The translations under genes were made by a program, and so were the position numbers. A stretch of DNA of 64,000 nucleotides from Micrasema longulum (Eukaryota > Arthropoda > Insecta > Trichoptera > Brachycentridae), in assembly GCA_022494885.1 (NCBI GenBank), contig JAGVSM010000223.1:1-64000 (forward strand). Direction: 5' to 3'. Below are positions 10,251-20,684 of the stretch, piece by piece; positions within the stretch are counted from its first letter, which is position 1, and every line of letters starts with the position of its first letter. Under the pieces are notes generated by a model. The model was given only the letters and a program-made list of their open reading frames with translations, was not told the DNA's origin and made no database searches.

Positions 10251-11560
10251 TGAAAGACCCGTCGGCGTTTATAATTGTTCATACCATTGATTGCGTGACA
10301 GGTAATACTTAAATAAAAAAGGAATAAAGTAGGAAAGCTAAAGAAACCAGTTTAAAAATATTGAAAGACGAAGAAAAAGATTTATAAAAAAAGAAAACTT
10401 AAAGTATATCTAATAATAGAAAGATAATAAAATAATAAAATTGATAAAAAAGTGATAAAAAGCGAAGGAAAAAATGATTTATATGAAAGCAGATCAACAG
10501 AGCAATCTCGTGTGTAACAAAATTAACATTTGCCTGTAATATCGCATTTCGATAGCATTTAACCTATCGTCGGCCTAACTTGTTAAACTCGCCCCAACAT
10601 TCTATTGGTCAGGGGTGAGTAAAAACAGTTTTTACTTCAGTAGCAAATGGTAGCAAAAAAAAAGTTTTTTTTTAAAAATAATGGACTTCTTTGCAAGATT
10701 ACAAATTTTATAGACATATTTAACATTATTTGACGTCCTAACAGAAAACGCCGAAATAATTTTTTGACCATTTGTGGACGTAGGGGTTTTGCAAGTTAGG
10801 GTGACGATATGTACTTTTATACTTCTTTTTTTAATACATACATAAAATTTAAAAGGATATTGTTTAAATTGTTTGTAAGGTATCCAAAATAAAATAATAT
10901 TATCGGATTAAATTCTTGTCTCGGAGTCGTCGGAGTCTTGTTAGGACATTATAAAAAAAAACAAGTTTAAAAAAAATATATTTTCATTTGGATACCTTAC
11001 CAACAATTTAAATGGAATTGTACCAATTAACCGCATTCACAATAAATAAGATATTGTTTTAAGTTAAAGGGTTAAGTTTAAACATTAAAATACACAAGTT
11101 GTTGTTTTTTAATTCTAAGTTCTCAGTTTGCCCTCCCAGGAGTCCTGATGCTGAAGTGGTTTGCCTAGAGTAAATGATAATAAATCGCAGAATACGCGCT
11201 AATGAAGGGCCGGTCCCTAGTACTATGGATAACACGCTTGTTCACCATCCCAGCTGCGCCATGGTGTGAGCCGCAAACATTACTAAGTGCTGTACCGTGT
11301 ATAACCTCTTAAGACCTGATTAACTTAATTTAATTATTTATTACAACGCCAACGCGCGAAGAGGAACAAATATAACAAGTTAAGTTTCTAAAATGGGGTA
11401 GTACGGTGTTAATAAAGTATTTTAGTAGTTTATATTAAAAAAAACCAAATGCATCTGCTTCAGTATCACAAAAAAAGCAGAACCTGACATTTTTTTACTC
11501 AAGATCCATTCGTGCATACCTAATACTTTGTGCGAATGTAAAAATTTGAACAATTAAATT
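10251..11560. other. AT-rich spacer with an inverted repeat at 10.87/10.99 kb
   Basis: The arms at about 10867-10889 (AAATTGTTTGTAAGGTATCC) and about 10988-11010 are inverted with one mismatch, about 100 bases apart. That suggests a small inverted-repeat element or hairpin. 11110-11320 is GC-richer and unrecognised. No host gene is visible. Confidence 0.35.
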
Positions 11561-12150
11561 TGATGAAATACTTAAGGGTCATAATAGATTCATTCTAAAC
11601 TAAGCTGGAAAGATCAAATTATATAAATATCTAAGCAAATACGAAATCAGCATACATTTATAAAAGCCTAAGAAATATATTGAATGCTTAACTTATAAGA
11701 CAAATTTACTTTGCTTTTTGCCAAAGCAAACTATCATATTGCAATTAAGCTTAGGGAGGTTGCTCTCGTTCAATCCTCGAACCAGTAAAAATAGCACAAA
11801 AATGGACCATGTAGATCATTCTCAAAAAACCCTTTAGGTATCCAACGGAAGATCTATTCACTGAGATAAGGATATTGGATGTAAGACAATTGTTTGGAGG
11901 TGCCTACCACTTAAATTTTATGATAAATTAAGTGCGGTCAAAAAAACCCAACAAAATATAAACACACGTTTAGCAACACAAATTAACTGTATTGTCCCAT
12001 TTTTAACAACCGCTTTTGGTAAAAAGCAATATAATGTAATTGCTCCAAAAAGTTTTAACGATTCATTGCCAAAAATAAAAGACTCAAAATGTAAAACGAT
12101 TCTTTTAATAAAAATTATTAACAGTCTAACGTTGGTCTAACAAGTGGTTA
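11560..12150 (+). pseudogene. Degenerate non-LTR retrotransposon reverse transcriptase segment
   Basis: In shifting plus-strand frames the order is YL(R)VIIDS, then KLSWKDQI-like, YISKQIRN, LIRQIYFAFCQSKLSYCN, EPVKIAQKW, RYPTEDLF, EIRILDVRQL. This is the thumb and post-RT region of Jockey/CR1/R1-type LINEs (YLG...D..L.W; L..IY.....L.Y; YPT..LF). Many stops and frameshifts point to an old copy. The clade is not certain. Confidence 0.65.
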
Positions 12151-13810
12151 TATACAAATATTTAATAACATTTATTAAAATTAACTGTACATCACGTGCC
12201 CTACGAAATCACCCAACCTTTCGAATACCTAGCGTCAATACGAACTATTGTCAGAATTCGTTTTTACATTGATCGTGTTCCACTTTTAACAGCTTTTTTA
12301 ACCATGTAGATATCCATCATACAGGATTACAATTATTTTTAAATAGTGTATTGAAAACTTTTGAATAAAACTCCCGTTGATCCCTTTTTCTCTTACATCA
12401 CTTCACATTACATACATTCATATTTTTAATCAATTTTCTTTACTGAAATTTTTATTACTGCTTAAATCGCTTTAATGAAATTTTATTCACTACCCTCGGT
12501 TTAAAATCTTCTCCTTATATTGTTCAAATTTTAAAGATTACTTGGTGTACCTGTTATTCTATTTTTTATTTTTTCTCTGCTGCATTGACATGTTTTTATA
12601 CTTTTTAACTACTTTTAATGACTTATATTGTATATGTATATAAAATCAATACATTGCTGCTCTTACTATAATGTGTCATTAATTTTGAAGATGTTTTTTA
12701 AATTGATTTAAATTTACTGTCTTATATTTAATTTAAAGATTCTTCTCATCGTTTCTTTTAATTCCATAAAATATGTTTGGGTATATTTTATGTTTTTTCC
12801 TTTCTGAAAATGTTTTTTTTTTTACATCTCAGCATGTTTTTTATTCTTTATTTTAATTCTTACTTTTTAATTACTTTTACAAAAAAAAATTTCTTCATTT
12901 TTAATATAATTTCCATTTGTAAATACTAACTACAAACTTTTAAATGACTTTTTTACTTTAATTTTTATTTTTAAACAATTTCCATTTACGTTTTGTTTCC
13001 TTCTCTTTTTTGTACTTTCATTGATAACCTTACATATAATTATTATATAATATGAAAACTTCACTGGTCCATTAGAGTTGAGTCTTACTGTGTAAAATAT
13101 AAAATTATGTAACTGTACTGTATGTTTCCTGAATAAAGGAAAATTTAAAAAAATAAATAATAATAACTGCACATATAAATAGTGTAGCGAGAGATTTTTT
13201 GAAAAATATATATAAATAAAAAAACGTAGTACTGTATATTTGGTACACATATTATTAATATTTTTATATATTTATTGCTTTGTATTTGTATTTTTATTAC
13301 ATATTTTACAATATTATTTATGTTTAAGTAACGTGTATTCTTGGCACATGTATATACTTTATATTTGTATAGAAACGATTTTTAATTTCCTACATTTGAT
13401 TAGCTATGCATTTATAGTTAAGTAGTTTTAGTTTTTTTATGTTATTGTTTTATCAGTATAGGACTACTTATGCTCTAAAAGATAAAAAATCTGGCTATCA
13501 TAAACAGGCTATCATAACAGGCTATCATAAACAGAGAACACTACGTTTTCATTTTATATTAATTAGTTTTATAAAGATTCCCTGTTTTTAAATATGTATA
13601 CTAATTTTATGCAATAAATTAATGAAATAAAATAAAACAAAATAAGTAAAAAATATAAAAACATTGGCAGAATACTAAATGTTACTCACAATCAGAAATT
13701 ACATGTTTTTATGTGAATCGGCAGTTAAAATAATTTGATAACTCTTTCACCTAAGAACCAAGAGGTTATCTATCATTAGTATTGTAAAATGTGGCTAGTA
13801 TGTGAATATA
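12150..13810. other. Very AT-rich spacer with a short tandem repeat
   Basis: Mostly T-rich and A-rich DNA. At 13490-13534 the unit GGCTATCATAA(A)CA is repeated three times (14-16 bp period). Minus-strand frame 12930-13250 (106 codons) is Phe/Ile/Lys-rich as expected from base composition; not called. Confidence 0.4.
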
Positions 13811-13812
13811 GT

Positions 13813-14410
13813 CGGGGTCTACGTTCAAGGTGCGCGGAAGGAATGCGGTAGTATGTTGTGGCGCTGTCCGGTTGAGTTTTATGAAAAATTAGCTGCTTGG
13901 TAATCACGATGATCGGACCAATTCTCAACCAAATCCATATCTACCTACCCGTTCTTCGCATTTCCTAGCGCACTCCATGTAACAATAATTCTCCATGTAA
14001 GTGCCAGAAAAAACATTATATTATTAGTGCACAATCTAACATCAACCGAGAGAAGTGCTTAACTAATCTTTCCTCAAGCGAGCTGTGCCTGCATCCTTTA
14101 GACCGCCGCGCCAGATCCGTGCAAGCTGTGCCAGCATCTCACGACCATCAGCTTCACCAGGGTTCCAGCACACGTCACGCCTCATCATCAGCAGGTGGAG
14201 TTGCGCAACCTTCCTTCCCCAACAATACACTCCACTTAAATTTTCCTCCTCCTAGGACTATATATTCTTAACACCTCGTGCACTCCTCTACACACGAATA
14301 TAATAAATAATATTCTTAAATATCGATGCGCTAATTTTTATTGAAACTCAACCGTGCAGCGTTAAAAAACATTATTGCTTTTATTCCGTGCGTCTTGAAC
14401 GTAGACCCCG
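13813..14410. mobile_element. Family G terminal-inverted-repeat element, about 598 bp
   Basis: Left CGGGGTCTACGTTCAAG and right CTTGAACGTAGACCCCG are perfect inverted ends. The weaker similarity continues to about 85-90 bp (including CGGTTGAGTTT and AAAAATTAGC blocks). The interior is less AT-rich than the surroundings and has no ORF I recognise. Flanks ATAGT and CTATT extend the symmetry, so the target duplication cannot be separated from the ends. Only one copy lies in the window. Confidence 0.65.
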
Positions 14411-14499
14411 TCTATTTCCAAGTACATGATGTACTCGTATGAGGAAATGTACCTGCATACATACATTATTTTTATGCGTGTGTACCTAATTTGTCTGTG

Positions 14500-15085
14500 T
14501 CCGGGCGGATAAGGAATACAGTTCCGTGTGGTAAATAGAACCGAAAACCTTTACGGGTGGTTTCGACTCGATAGCTGCTCTCGGGTGAAAATCATAAATA
14601 AGGGAATCAAGTAGAGAATGGAGATACGCCCCGATTACGTAAGTAAGTTAAAATTTATCTTTAATTTTATTTACAAAGTAAAATTAAGTTTTCTGTATGA
14701 AAAACAGAATACGCATATAATTTTTTTCTCCTAAACATGTTCAATTATAGGATACCGACGAAGATACTTTAAATTTAAATGTTTATGCAAATATACTCGT
14801 TTTCGTACACAAATATCTGTTTTTCTTTATAGACAGTCGAAGATAACTCTGTTAAATTCCCATTGTAATCGGGGCCCTGGTTCGATTCCTGGCAGGGCGG
14901 ACGTGAAATATTGATTTTAAAAGTTTTTCAAACTGCAAAATTTTACTGTTTCTGTACTGGCATTGGAAGCGAAGGACTAATCACCTCACCTTTATAAAAC
15001 AGATTATCAAGATACTCGGTTCATTCGCTTGATTATTTGGTTTACAAATGCAGTGCCCTATGAACTACTAGGTGCAGAAAGGGGA
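14500..15085 (+). mobile_element. SINE family S3 copy split by a family H MITE
   Basis: Left part 14500-14636 carries a 5' module also seen at 41430-41540 (GAATACAGTTCC, CTCGATAGCTGCTCTC). Right part 14877-15085 carries box B GGTTCGATTCC and the S3 body (GGCATTGGAAGCGAAGGAC, ATCACCTCACCTTT, CAGTGCCCTATGAACTAC). Family H occupies 14637-14876, so H inserted into an existing S3 copy. Confidence 0.7.
14637..14876. mobile_element. Family H MITE, about 240 bp
   Basis: The ends are GCCCCGATTAC and GTAATCGGGGC, perfect over 11 bp with weaker symmetry inside (TTAA, then TTATC). The interior includes GAAGATACTTTAAATTT, shared with 56720-56965. It has no ORF and sits within a SINE. Confidence 0.7.
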
Positions 15086-16225
15086 GTGAATTGAAGAACT
15101 CTGTTATTCTGGAGATGGTTCAGAAGAAATTTCCGAAATATCTTTACTTAAGGGAGAGGATGGTATCCGTGGTTGTACCCGTCTGACTTCATACTGGAAA
15201 TGCTCGACTACAATAGTTTGGAGAAAAAAAGAAATGCATAGGGTAAAGCAGACAATGATTGCCCACCCTACAGAGATTGCCCGCTATCACTTTAATCGCT
15301 CTTTTTTCCAAAAACGCTCTTTAAACAGTTGACCAAAATATTAAAAAATGACTATATTTTTTAATACAAACACAAAATCTACATTACTGACTAAAAGCGT
15401 GACGTTGCTGAGACGTGAAAAAATATTTTGTAAAGCTCGCCGTCCTTTTTTCAATTTATCAAGTATTTCTTACGGAATTTGTTAACGTTTTACTTTTGTA
15501 AATATGTTTTGTGTTTCTTAATTGTGTTTTTTTTAATAATAAATTCATGTTTTTACTGTTAGATAAATAGTACCGGGGGGCAGTCAGTTGATTTCTAACC
15601 TATATACCTATCTTACTTTAGATTTTACTTGGTGAGCAACAACTGTCACATAAAAAATTTCAGAGTTCAATGATTGCCCAGCCGGCCAATCATTGAAATT
15701 TGTGGTGGGCAATCTTTAGATATCGATTTTTGTTTCTTTTTAAGAAGACGATTCAGAGTCTGTTGAAGAGAAGTATCAAAATTATATAAATTCCCTTTTA
15801 TTGAAATTTTAAATGTTAACTAATATTTGAAAAAAAATTTTTAGTTAAAAAAAAGTTATTGTCAATCTTATTTATGTTTATGTGTATTTGAAAAAAAACA
15901 ATTTTTAGCTTAATGTAATAGTTTTTTTAATTCATAGTTTTTTAACGATAATACTAAAGTGGGCAATCACTATCTTTAGTTGTGGTAATCACTATAAAAA
16001 TCACTGTGATTTTATGAGCTTTATTTTTATTGTTAAAAAAAATTATTACTATAATACAGTGGAAGCGATTTAATGCAACGGTATAAGAGATAAAAAGATA
16101 AAGATTTGATGCTTAACTCCTTTATTGTTATTGGATGAGTACGGTCAAACCTACAACCATTCAAAGTAAAAAATTCCTTAAGCGGGCAATTATTACCTAC
16201 TTTAATCCGTGGTGTTAAGATCAAC
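15085..16225. other. AT-rich DNA with scattered GATTGCCC motifs
   Basis: GATTGCCC(A/G) occurs at about 15256, 15272 and 15669 in forward orientation, and as GGGCAATC at about 15706 and 15961. This suggests an inverted-repeat element of roughly 740 bp (15250-15990) with internal inversions. No gene recognised. Confidence 0.35.
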
Positions 16226-16438
16226 ATAGGTGTAATGGATAGTATTTTTCTTTATGTTCCTGGTGACTACCTTAGACATAGGCCGCAAACTGTTTTATCT
16301 TCCTGCTTGCAGAACCAACCTGCCGATGGTAATGCCAGCAGGAAGAGCAATGTCTTTACTCAACCGTATCTCTTCGAATATCGACATATTTCGTATTAGT
16401 GAAAAAAAGTTCAATGAGGATAGCATAATTTTTTTATA
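16225..16438 (+). pseudogene. LINE C-terminal fragment (LFYLPACRTN tail)
   Basis: After a frame change near 16280 the plus strand reads LFYLPACRTNL, then GRAMSLLNRIS, and IDIFRISEKKF. This resembles the end of Jockey/CR1-type LINE ORF2 (HRT.YG..SP..R......D.F..S...F). The same fragment is at 23465-23700 on the opposite strand, including the untranslated-looking AGTATTTTTCTTTATGTT upstream part. 5'-truncated; both copies damaged. Confidence 0.65.
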
Positions 16439-16439
16439 A

Positions 16440-17270
16440 TTACTAAGTATTTTTATTTCACCATATTTTTTTTATTTAAATTTTAGTAATAATTTTTTCG
16501 TATTATGTATGCCTTGAAATATTTTTGCAATGTTCGTAAACGCATGTAAAATAAACAAATTAAAAATTGGTCTATTTTGATTTAACATAATATATAATAG
16601 GTACTTCAAGTGAAGTACTTCACTATCTTTCAATTACGAGTATATATATCCCTTTAATATGTAGTGTTACCGCAAACTGTCTGTAAAACTAGAGATTTTC
16701 TATGGCGTGATGTGCCGGTGGTGTTAGCGATATATATGTGTACTGAGTATATTTATATCATATCATGTAGGCTTTACCGCGTGTCTGTTCCCTAGGGACA
16801 TGTAGTGGTTTCATGGCGAAATCTGACTGAAATCAAGAGTTCGTATTAGTTTATTAATCAGAGCGATTAGCACAATAGGGAAATATCACATACTACGAAT
16901 ACCGATTAAAATATATGAAATGGATTTAGAATAATTAATTGTATTTTCAAAATCAATATGGATATTGTGGAGAAATATTTTCATACATAACTTTTTTTTA
17001 AATATGTCGCTACAAAAACGCGATATGTTTGCCATTGATAATCGTGACGTCAAGATTATTTACGATGTTATATGAAAATGTAAACGGTGAGGAACAAAGT
17101 TCACAATTAACACGAATCGTGACGAATTAGAGGCGTGGCCAATGCAATGACCGTTTTTGCCGGAATTCAAAATTACAAATTTAAAAATATTTTTTATGCT
17201 GCTAATCAGAAGCAAATATATTTTTTTTTTTTACTCGAACGTATTTCATAGACCCTTATTACTTTCTTAT
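16440..17270. other. Unassigned DNA; inverted copy of window start at 16871-16936
   Basis: 16871-16936 matches 1-66 in reverse orientation. A small palindrome GTACTTCA-AG-TGAAGTAC lies at 16601-16618. The rest is unrecognised. Confidence 0.4.
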
Positions 17271-17345
17271 TTTCTTTTAGTGCCTTGCCGGGTCCTCCCG
17301 ACGTTGGCGATCACTACAGCGAAAGCATATGTATCTGTCCTCAGC
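17270..17345 (-). pseudogene. RTE-like LINE tail remnant
   Basis: The reverse complement reads approximately EDRYxFAVVIANVGRTRQGT, matching the terminal VIANVG segment of the 1.3-1.7 kb fragment at DNA level (GATCGCCAACGTCGGGAG). Very short. Confidence 0.55.
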
Positions 17346-17349
17346 TAAT

Positions 17350-17610
17350 TTTACATTTCGCACCCAGGACCACTGCTTATGATGTACTCGCCGTAGAGAT
17401 TCTTGGGAAAATATGACCAGAGTGGTTCACCGTTGCCTTCTCTGGTGGATTTTCGGTCGGGGTTACCTTCCCTTAGCTGGTTGGTTTTGGTTTTGAGGCG
17501 CCAAAAACTCGCCTTTCATCCTCTCGTTATCTGCTGTGATAACACCGCTATAAGTGTGATCCCATTGCCCGGAGTTCGCGGCGTGGACGCTAACGAGTTG
17601 GACTAGTCAG
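17350..17610. repeat. Interspersed repeat X, copy 1
   Basis: It shares a long block with 21815-21985: CAGGACCACTGCTTAT, GATGTACTCGCCGTAG, CTTCTCTGGTGGATTTT, GGTCGGGGTTACCTT, GAGGCGCCAAAAACTCGC. It looks like a retroelement untranslated region because it adjoins LINE debris at both loci. The plus-strand reading frame across it is not called a gene. Confidence 0.65.
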
Positions 17611-17770
17611 TAGTGCTGCCGTTGGAATGCAACTAGGCGTTTGCAGTATTTTATAGAATCACATCTTCCAGCAAGATGTGACTCACTGCGACCCTACTGA
17701 CAGTTCGAACCCCTTATTACTTTAAAAACGTGATATTTCTCAATGGTCACAGAGTGTTCGTTCGTACATA

Positions 17771-18180
17771 ATATACACGGTGTTTTAGTACCAGATCGCG
17801 AAACTTCAGAAGAACATTCCTCGTGGTAAACTTTTTAAAAAATCGTCGTAACTTTTTGACAAAACATATTTTTTTACTATTAAAACTTGATCATGGAGAA
17901 AATCTTTAATTTCTCAGACTCTAGCATCCCTTTCACAAACCCCCACCTCTCCCCTACAAAAAAGTCCAACGAAGCGATACGCGAACGAGGGAAGCGGCTG
18001 GGTAGCGGAGGGTTTAAGGTTTGTGGAAGGGATGCTATTCCGAGAAATTAAGGATTTACTTCATTTCCAGATTACAAAAAAAAACTTCTTTTTTTTTTTA
18101 AATTATAGATTTCTTAAAAAAGTGTACCATGAGGAACGTTCCTCTGAAGTTTCGTGGTATGGCCCTGAAACACCGCATAT
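17771..18180. mobile_element. Family C: near-complete palindromic MITE, about 410 bp
   Basis: The left arm (ACACGGTGTTTTAGTACC, CGAAACTTCAGA.GAAC.TTCCTC) and right arm (inverse of GCGGTGTTTCAGGGCC, with the same GAAACTTCAGAGGAAC) pair over most of the element. The inner segments also pair (TAGCATCCCTTTCACAAACC with GGTTTGTGGAAGGGATGCTA). Only about 60-80 bp in the middle (AAGTCCAACGAAGCG...) is unpaired. No ORF. Transcripts would fold into a long hairpin. Confidence 0.75.
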
Positions 18181-18379
18181 GTGGCCGAAACGATTTTAAC
18201 CACAAAAAACAACATTTTTAAATGAATAAATATAATATTCTTAATGTTTGAAGTACTACCTTTCTCAAGCATTATTAATCAATAGATTAGAATAAATTTA
18301 CTTCGGTATTTAATTATTTTTATTATTTATTTATTCAAATCTTGAAATAGAGCACACATGAACATATTCTTGTGTGTTC

Positions 18380-18475
18380 TCTAATAATGACAGGTCAAAA
18401 GCCCGCTAAATCGCTAAACTTCCATATTTCCTTCTCTAAAGTGTTTTCCCTCTCTGTTGCAACAAATGTTAATGT
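18380..18475 (-). mobile_element. Family A right-arm fragment
   Basis: It reads GACAGGTCAAAAGCCCGC...AACTTCCATATTTCC...TTTTCCCTCTCTGTTG, the inverted outer arm of family A; the rest is missing. Confidence 0.65.
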
Positions 18476-18677
18476 CCAGCACAGTTGATTGCTTTGACGA
18501 AGAAACTGGTTTAACCTTTTTATTTGTTATTATAACATCTCCTTTATTATTTATTTCCTGATTACGATCAGGATATTTGGCAATCCGGATTACTGGAATT
18601 CAAATAAACGGTGTTCTACTGTAATAACAAAAAAACGAACAATGAATAATTCTTGCATTGATCATAAACAATCATAA

Positions 18678-18971
18678 AATGATTTAGAAACTAGCTTAAA
18701 TATATCTTCTCTTCAAGACCGTCGAAATAAATCCGACCTTCTATTCCTATTTAAAATTCTCAACTCGCTCTTTGATGCGCCTGAACTACTGAGCTCAATA
18801 AAATTAAATATCCCAACTAGAAACCTCAGACAAAACGTATTTTTTCATATCGATAACCATAGAACTAATTATGGTTTTCATTCCCCTATGCCCAGAATTC
18901 TTAGGTCTGCCAACAAACATACCAGTCTTGATTTCTTTGAAAACAAGTTGTCTTCTTTTAACGATCACTGA
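18678..18971 (+). pseudogene. LINE ORF2 C-terminal fragment, 97 codons still open
   Basis: An open plus-strand frame follows an in-frame stop just upstream and ends with TGA at 18969-18971. Motifs: LQDRRNKSDLLFLFKILN (the usual RR...DL.FL.K.LN), APELLSSIKLNIPTRNLRQN, then HRTNYGFHSPMPRILRSAN and LDFFENKLSSF. This is the C-terminal end of Jockey/CR1/T1-type LINE reverse transcriptase. There is no initiator and the 5' end is truncated, so it is a remnant. A similar HSP..R tail appears at 19.2 kb on the opposite strand. Confidence 0.75.
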
Positions 18972-19039
18972 ATCAAATTCGATTAAAAACACCTCTCTCC
19001 CGCTTTTACTCCCACAAAGTCTGCTATTTTTTATTTTTT

Positions 19040-19345
19040 TTAAAGCTTATCAACAAGCTTAAGTAAGCCCTAATAGATTGGCATTAATGAGTAATACTAA
19101 ATCAAAACATTCTTAAAATCTACTTAAATTAACAAAGTGTATAATTAACAAAAGGTATGTATGCAGCATAATCTAGGCGGAAATGGCAAGTGTGACATCG
19201 CGAGTCAGAAGAGACAACACCGCTTGCTTCTTAAATGCCTGCCCTTGTTGTAGGAACACATCGACAGCACCGTTTAGTGAGATTTCGTTCACTGTTCTGA
19301 GGATCCTTGGCAGAGGGGAAAAGAATCCGATGTTAGTTTTATAAT
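19040..19345 (-). pseudogene. LINE C-terminal tail, copy 1
   Basis: The minus strand reads NIGFFSPLPRILRTVNEI, then GAVDVFLQQGQAFKKQAVLS, LLTRDVTLAISA and a stop (19173-19175). A 3' UTR of about 130 bp follows (AGCCTGATGATTGG-like end near 19040). It is highly similar to copy 2 at 20.17-20.65 kb. It resembles LINE ORF2 tails (SP..RI.R..N....DVF......FK). Confidence 0.7.
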
Positions 19346-20037
19346 TTCCCTGTATACCATTGAGTCTTTCTACTTTTCTTTATAATAATTTTCTATACAT
19401 AAATATGTCCTTAAAAATTCCCATTGGGCGTGTGTATAAATAAATAAATAAAAACGCTAACAGAAATGAAGTTTTCGAACATTTTGAAGTTTTACCTTCG
19501 CTTTGTTCAGAGTCTTCGAGTTTAAATTCATGCGTGGTTGAAAACAAACCATCTGGTATCTTAAGTATAAAGATTTAAGAGTGTCGGCTGTTGGCACTGC
19601 ATACTGTGTTATGTTTGGTATCCAGTATCTGCTTTATACCATCTTATCATTCCTCGTGTCGTAAAGAGTGGCTCCCTTTTTTGGCGAATGGTTTCGATCC
19701 GAGCCAACCAGTTTAAATCACGCAAAAAGTTCTGATTTTGGCAACAAAAGTGCTTACGAAATATTGTACGTACATACATCTCGTAAATGGAAACGCGATA
19801 AAAATTGATTGTATTAACTCGAAACAAGTTACGAAATTTCCATAACGATTTCAAAATTCAAAATGTTTTAACCGGAATTTCAAATTTTTTATCAACAATA
19901 TTACGAGCATTTATGATTCAAAATTGAGAATTTTATTAAAATCATCATAATCATGATTTATTTCATTCAAATTCTGATAAATTTATTAAGATTCAACCAG
20001 GAACCCTTGAGCAATGGTTCGATATGATTAAGATTTG
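19346..20037. other. Unassigned AT-rich DNA between two LINE tails
   Basis: A minus-strand frame at 19609-19854 (81 codons) is not recognised. No repeats assigned. Confidence 0.3.
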
Positions 20038-20160
20038 TCGGTTTCGTGGTGTAGTGGTCAGTACGCTTCAAGTACCCTGGACTGGTACCTAGACTGATCA
20101 TCTTACCTCCATGTAACAAAAATGATCAAGATACGCTGCGATTGGTGTACTTATTATTTT
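20038..20160 (+). mobile_element. SINE family S3 copy, internally deleted
   Basis: The head TTCGTGGTGTAGTGGTCAG joins directly to GACTGGTACC and GACTGATCATCTTACCTCC, then GATCAAGATACGCTGCGATT. The box B region is deleted. Confidence 0.7.
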
Positions 20161-20164
20161 ATTT

Positions 20165-20650
20165 TTTAAAACCAATCATCAGGCTTAAGTAAGCCCTAAT
20201 AAATTGGCACTAATGAGTAATACTTAATCTAAACCGTCGTAAAATCTACTTAAATTTACAAAATATATGATTAACAAAAGGTATAAGTATGGCATAATCT
20301 AGGTGGAAATGGCAAATATGACATCGCGAGTCAGGAGAGACAACACCGCTTGCTTCTTAAATGCCTGCCTCTGCTGTAGGAACACATCGACAGTACCGTT
20401 TAGTAAGATTTCGTTCACTGTTCTGAAGATCCTTGGCAGAGGGGAAAAGAATCCGATGTTTTTTTTTTTTTTTAATAAGACAGAAATATTTGAGTTCTTA
20501 TGGTTTACTCAAATATTTAACTTTTGAGTTGTAAATGGAATCAAGTGGGGTAGAGTGGGATCCGTACCACGGACTTTTGAGACGTGAGTCCGAGACACTA
20601 GCCACGTGACCACAACCCGATGTTAATTTTATAAATTCCCACAGTAAAGA
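20165..20650 (-). pseudogene. LINE C-terminal tail, copy 2, interrupted by an S1 SINE
   Basis: Same tail as 19.04-19.35 kb (NIGFFSPLPRIFRTVN, TVDVFLQQRQAFKKQAVLS, stop near 20312). An S1 SINE inserted at 20461-20616 with an 8-bp target duplication CCGATGTT (20453-20460 and 20617-20624). Copy 1 shows the uninterrupted site (AATCCGATGTTAGTTTT). Confidence 0.75.
20461..20616 (-). mobile_element. SINE S1 with clear target-site duplication
   Basis: A 13-base T run (the poly-A tail on the minus strand) begins the insertion, and GGTTGTGGTCACGTGGCTAG is the other end. The flanking 8-bp repeat CCGATGTT and the empty paralogous site at 19.33 kb fix the element boundaries. Confidence 0.85.
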
Positions 20651-20684
20651 CAGGATTCGTACGCAAGTTACGGCGAGGTACATT

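Noticed and set aside
12930..13250. 106-codon minus-strand frame
   Set aside because: Composition explains it entirely; no conserved block.
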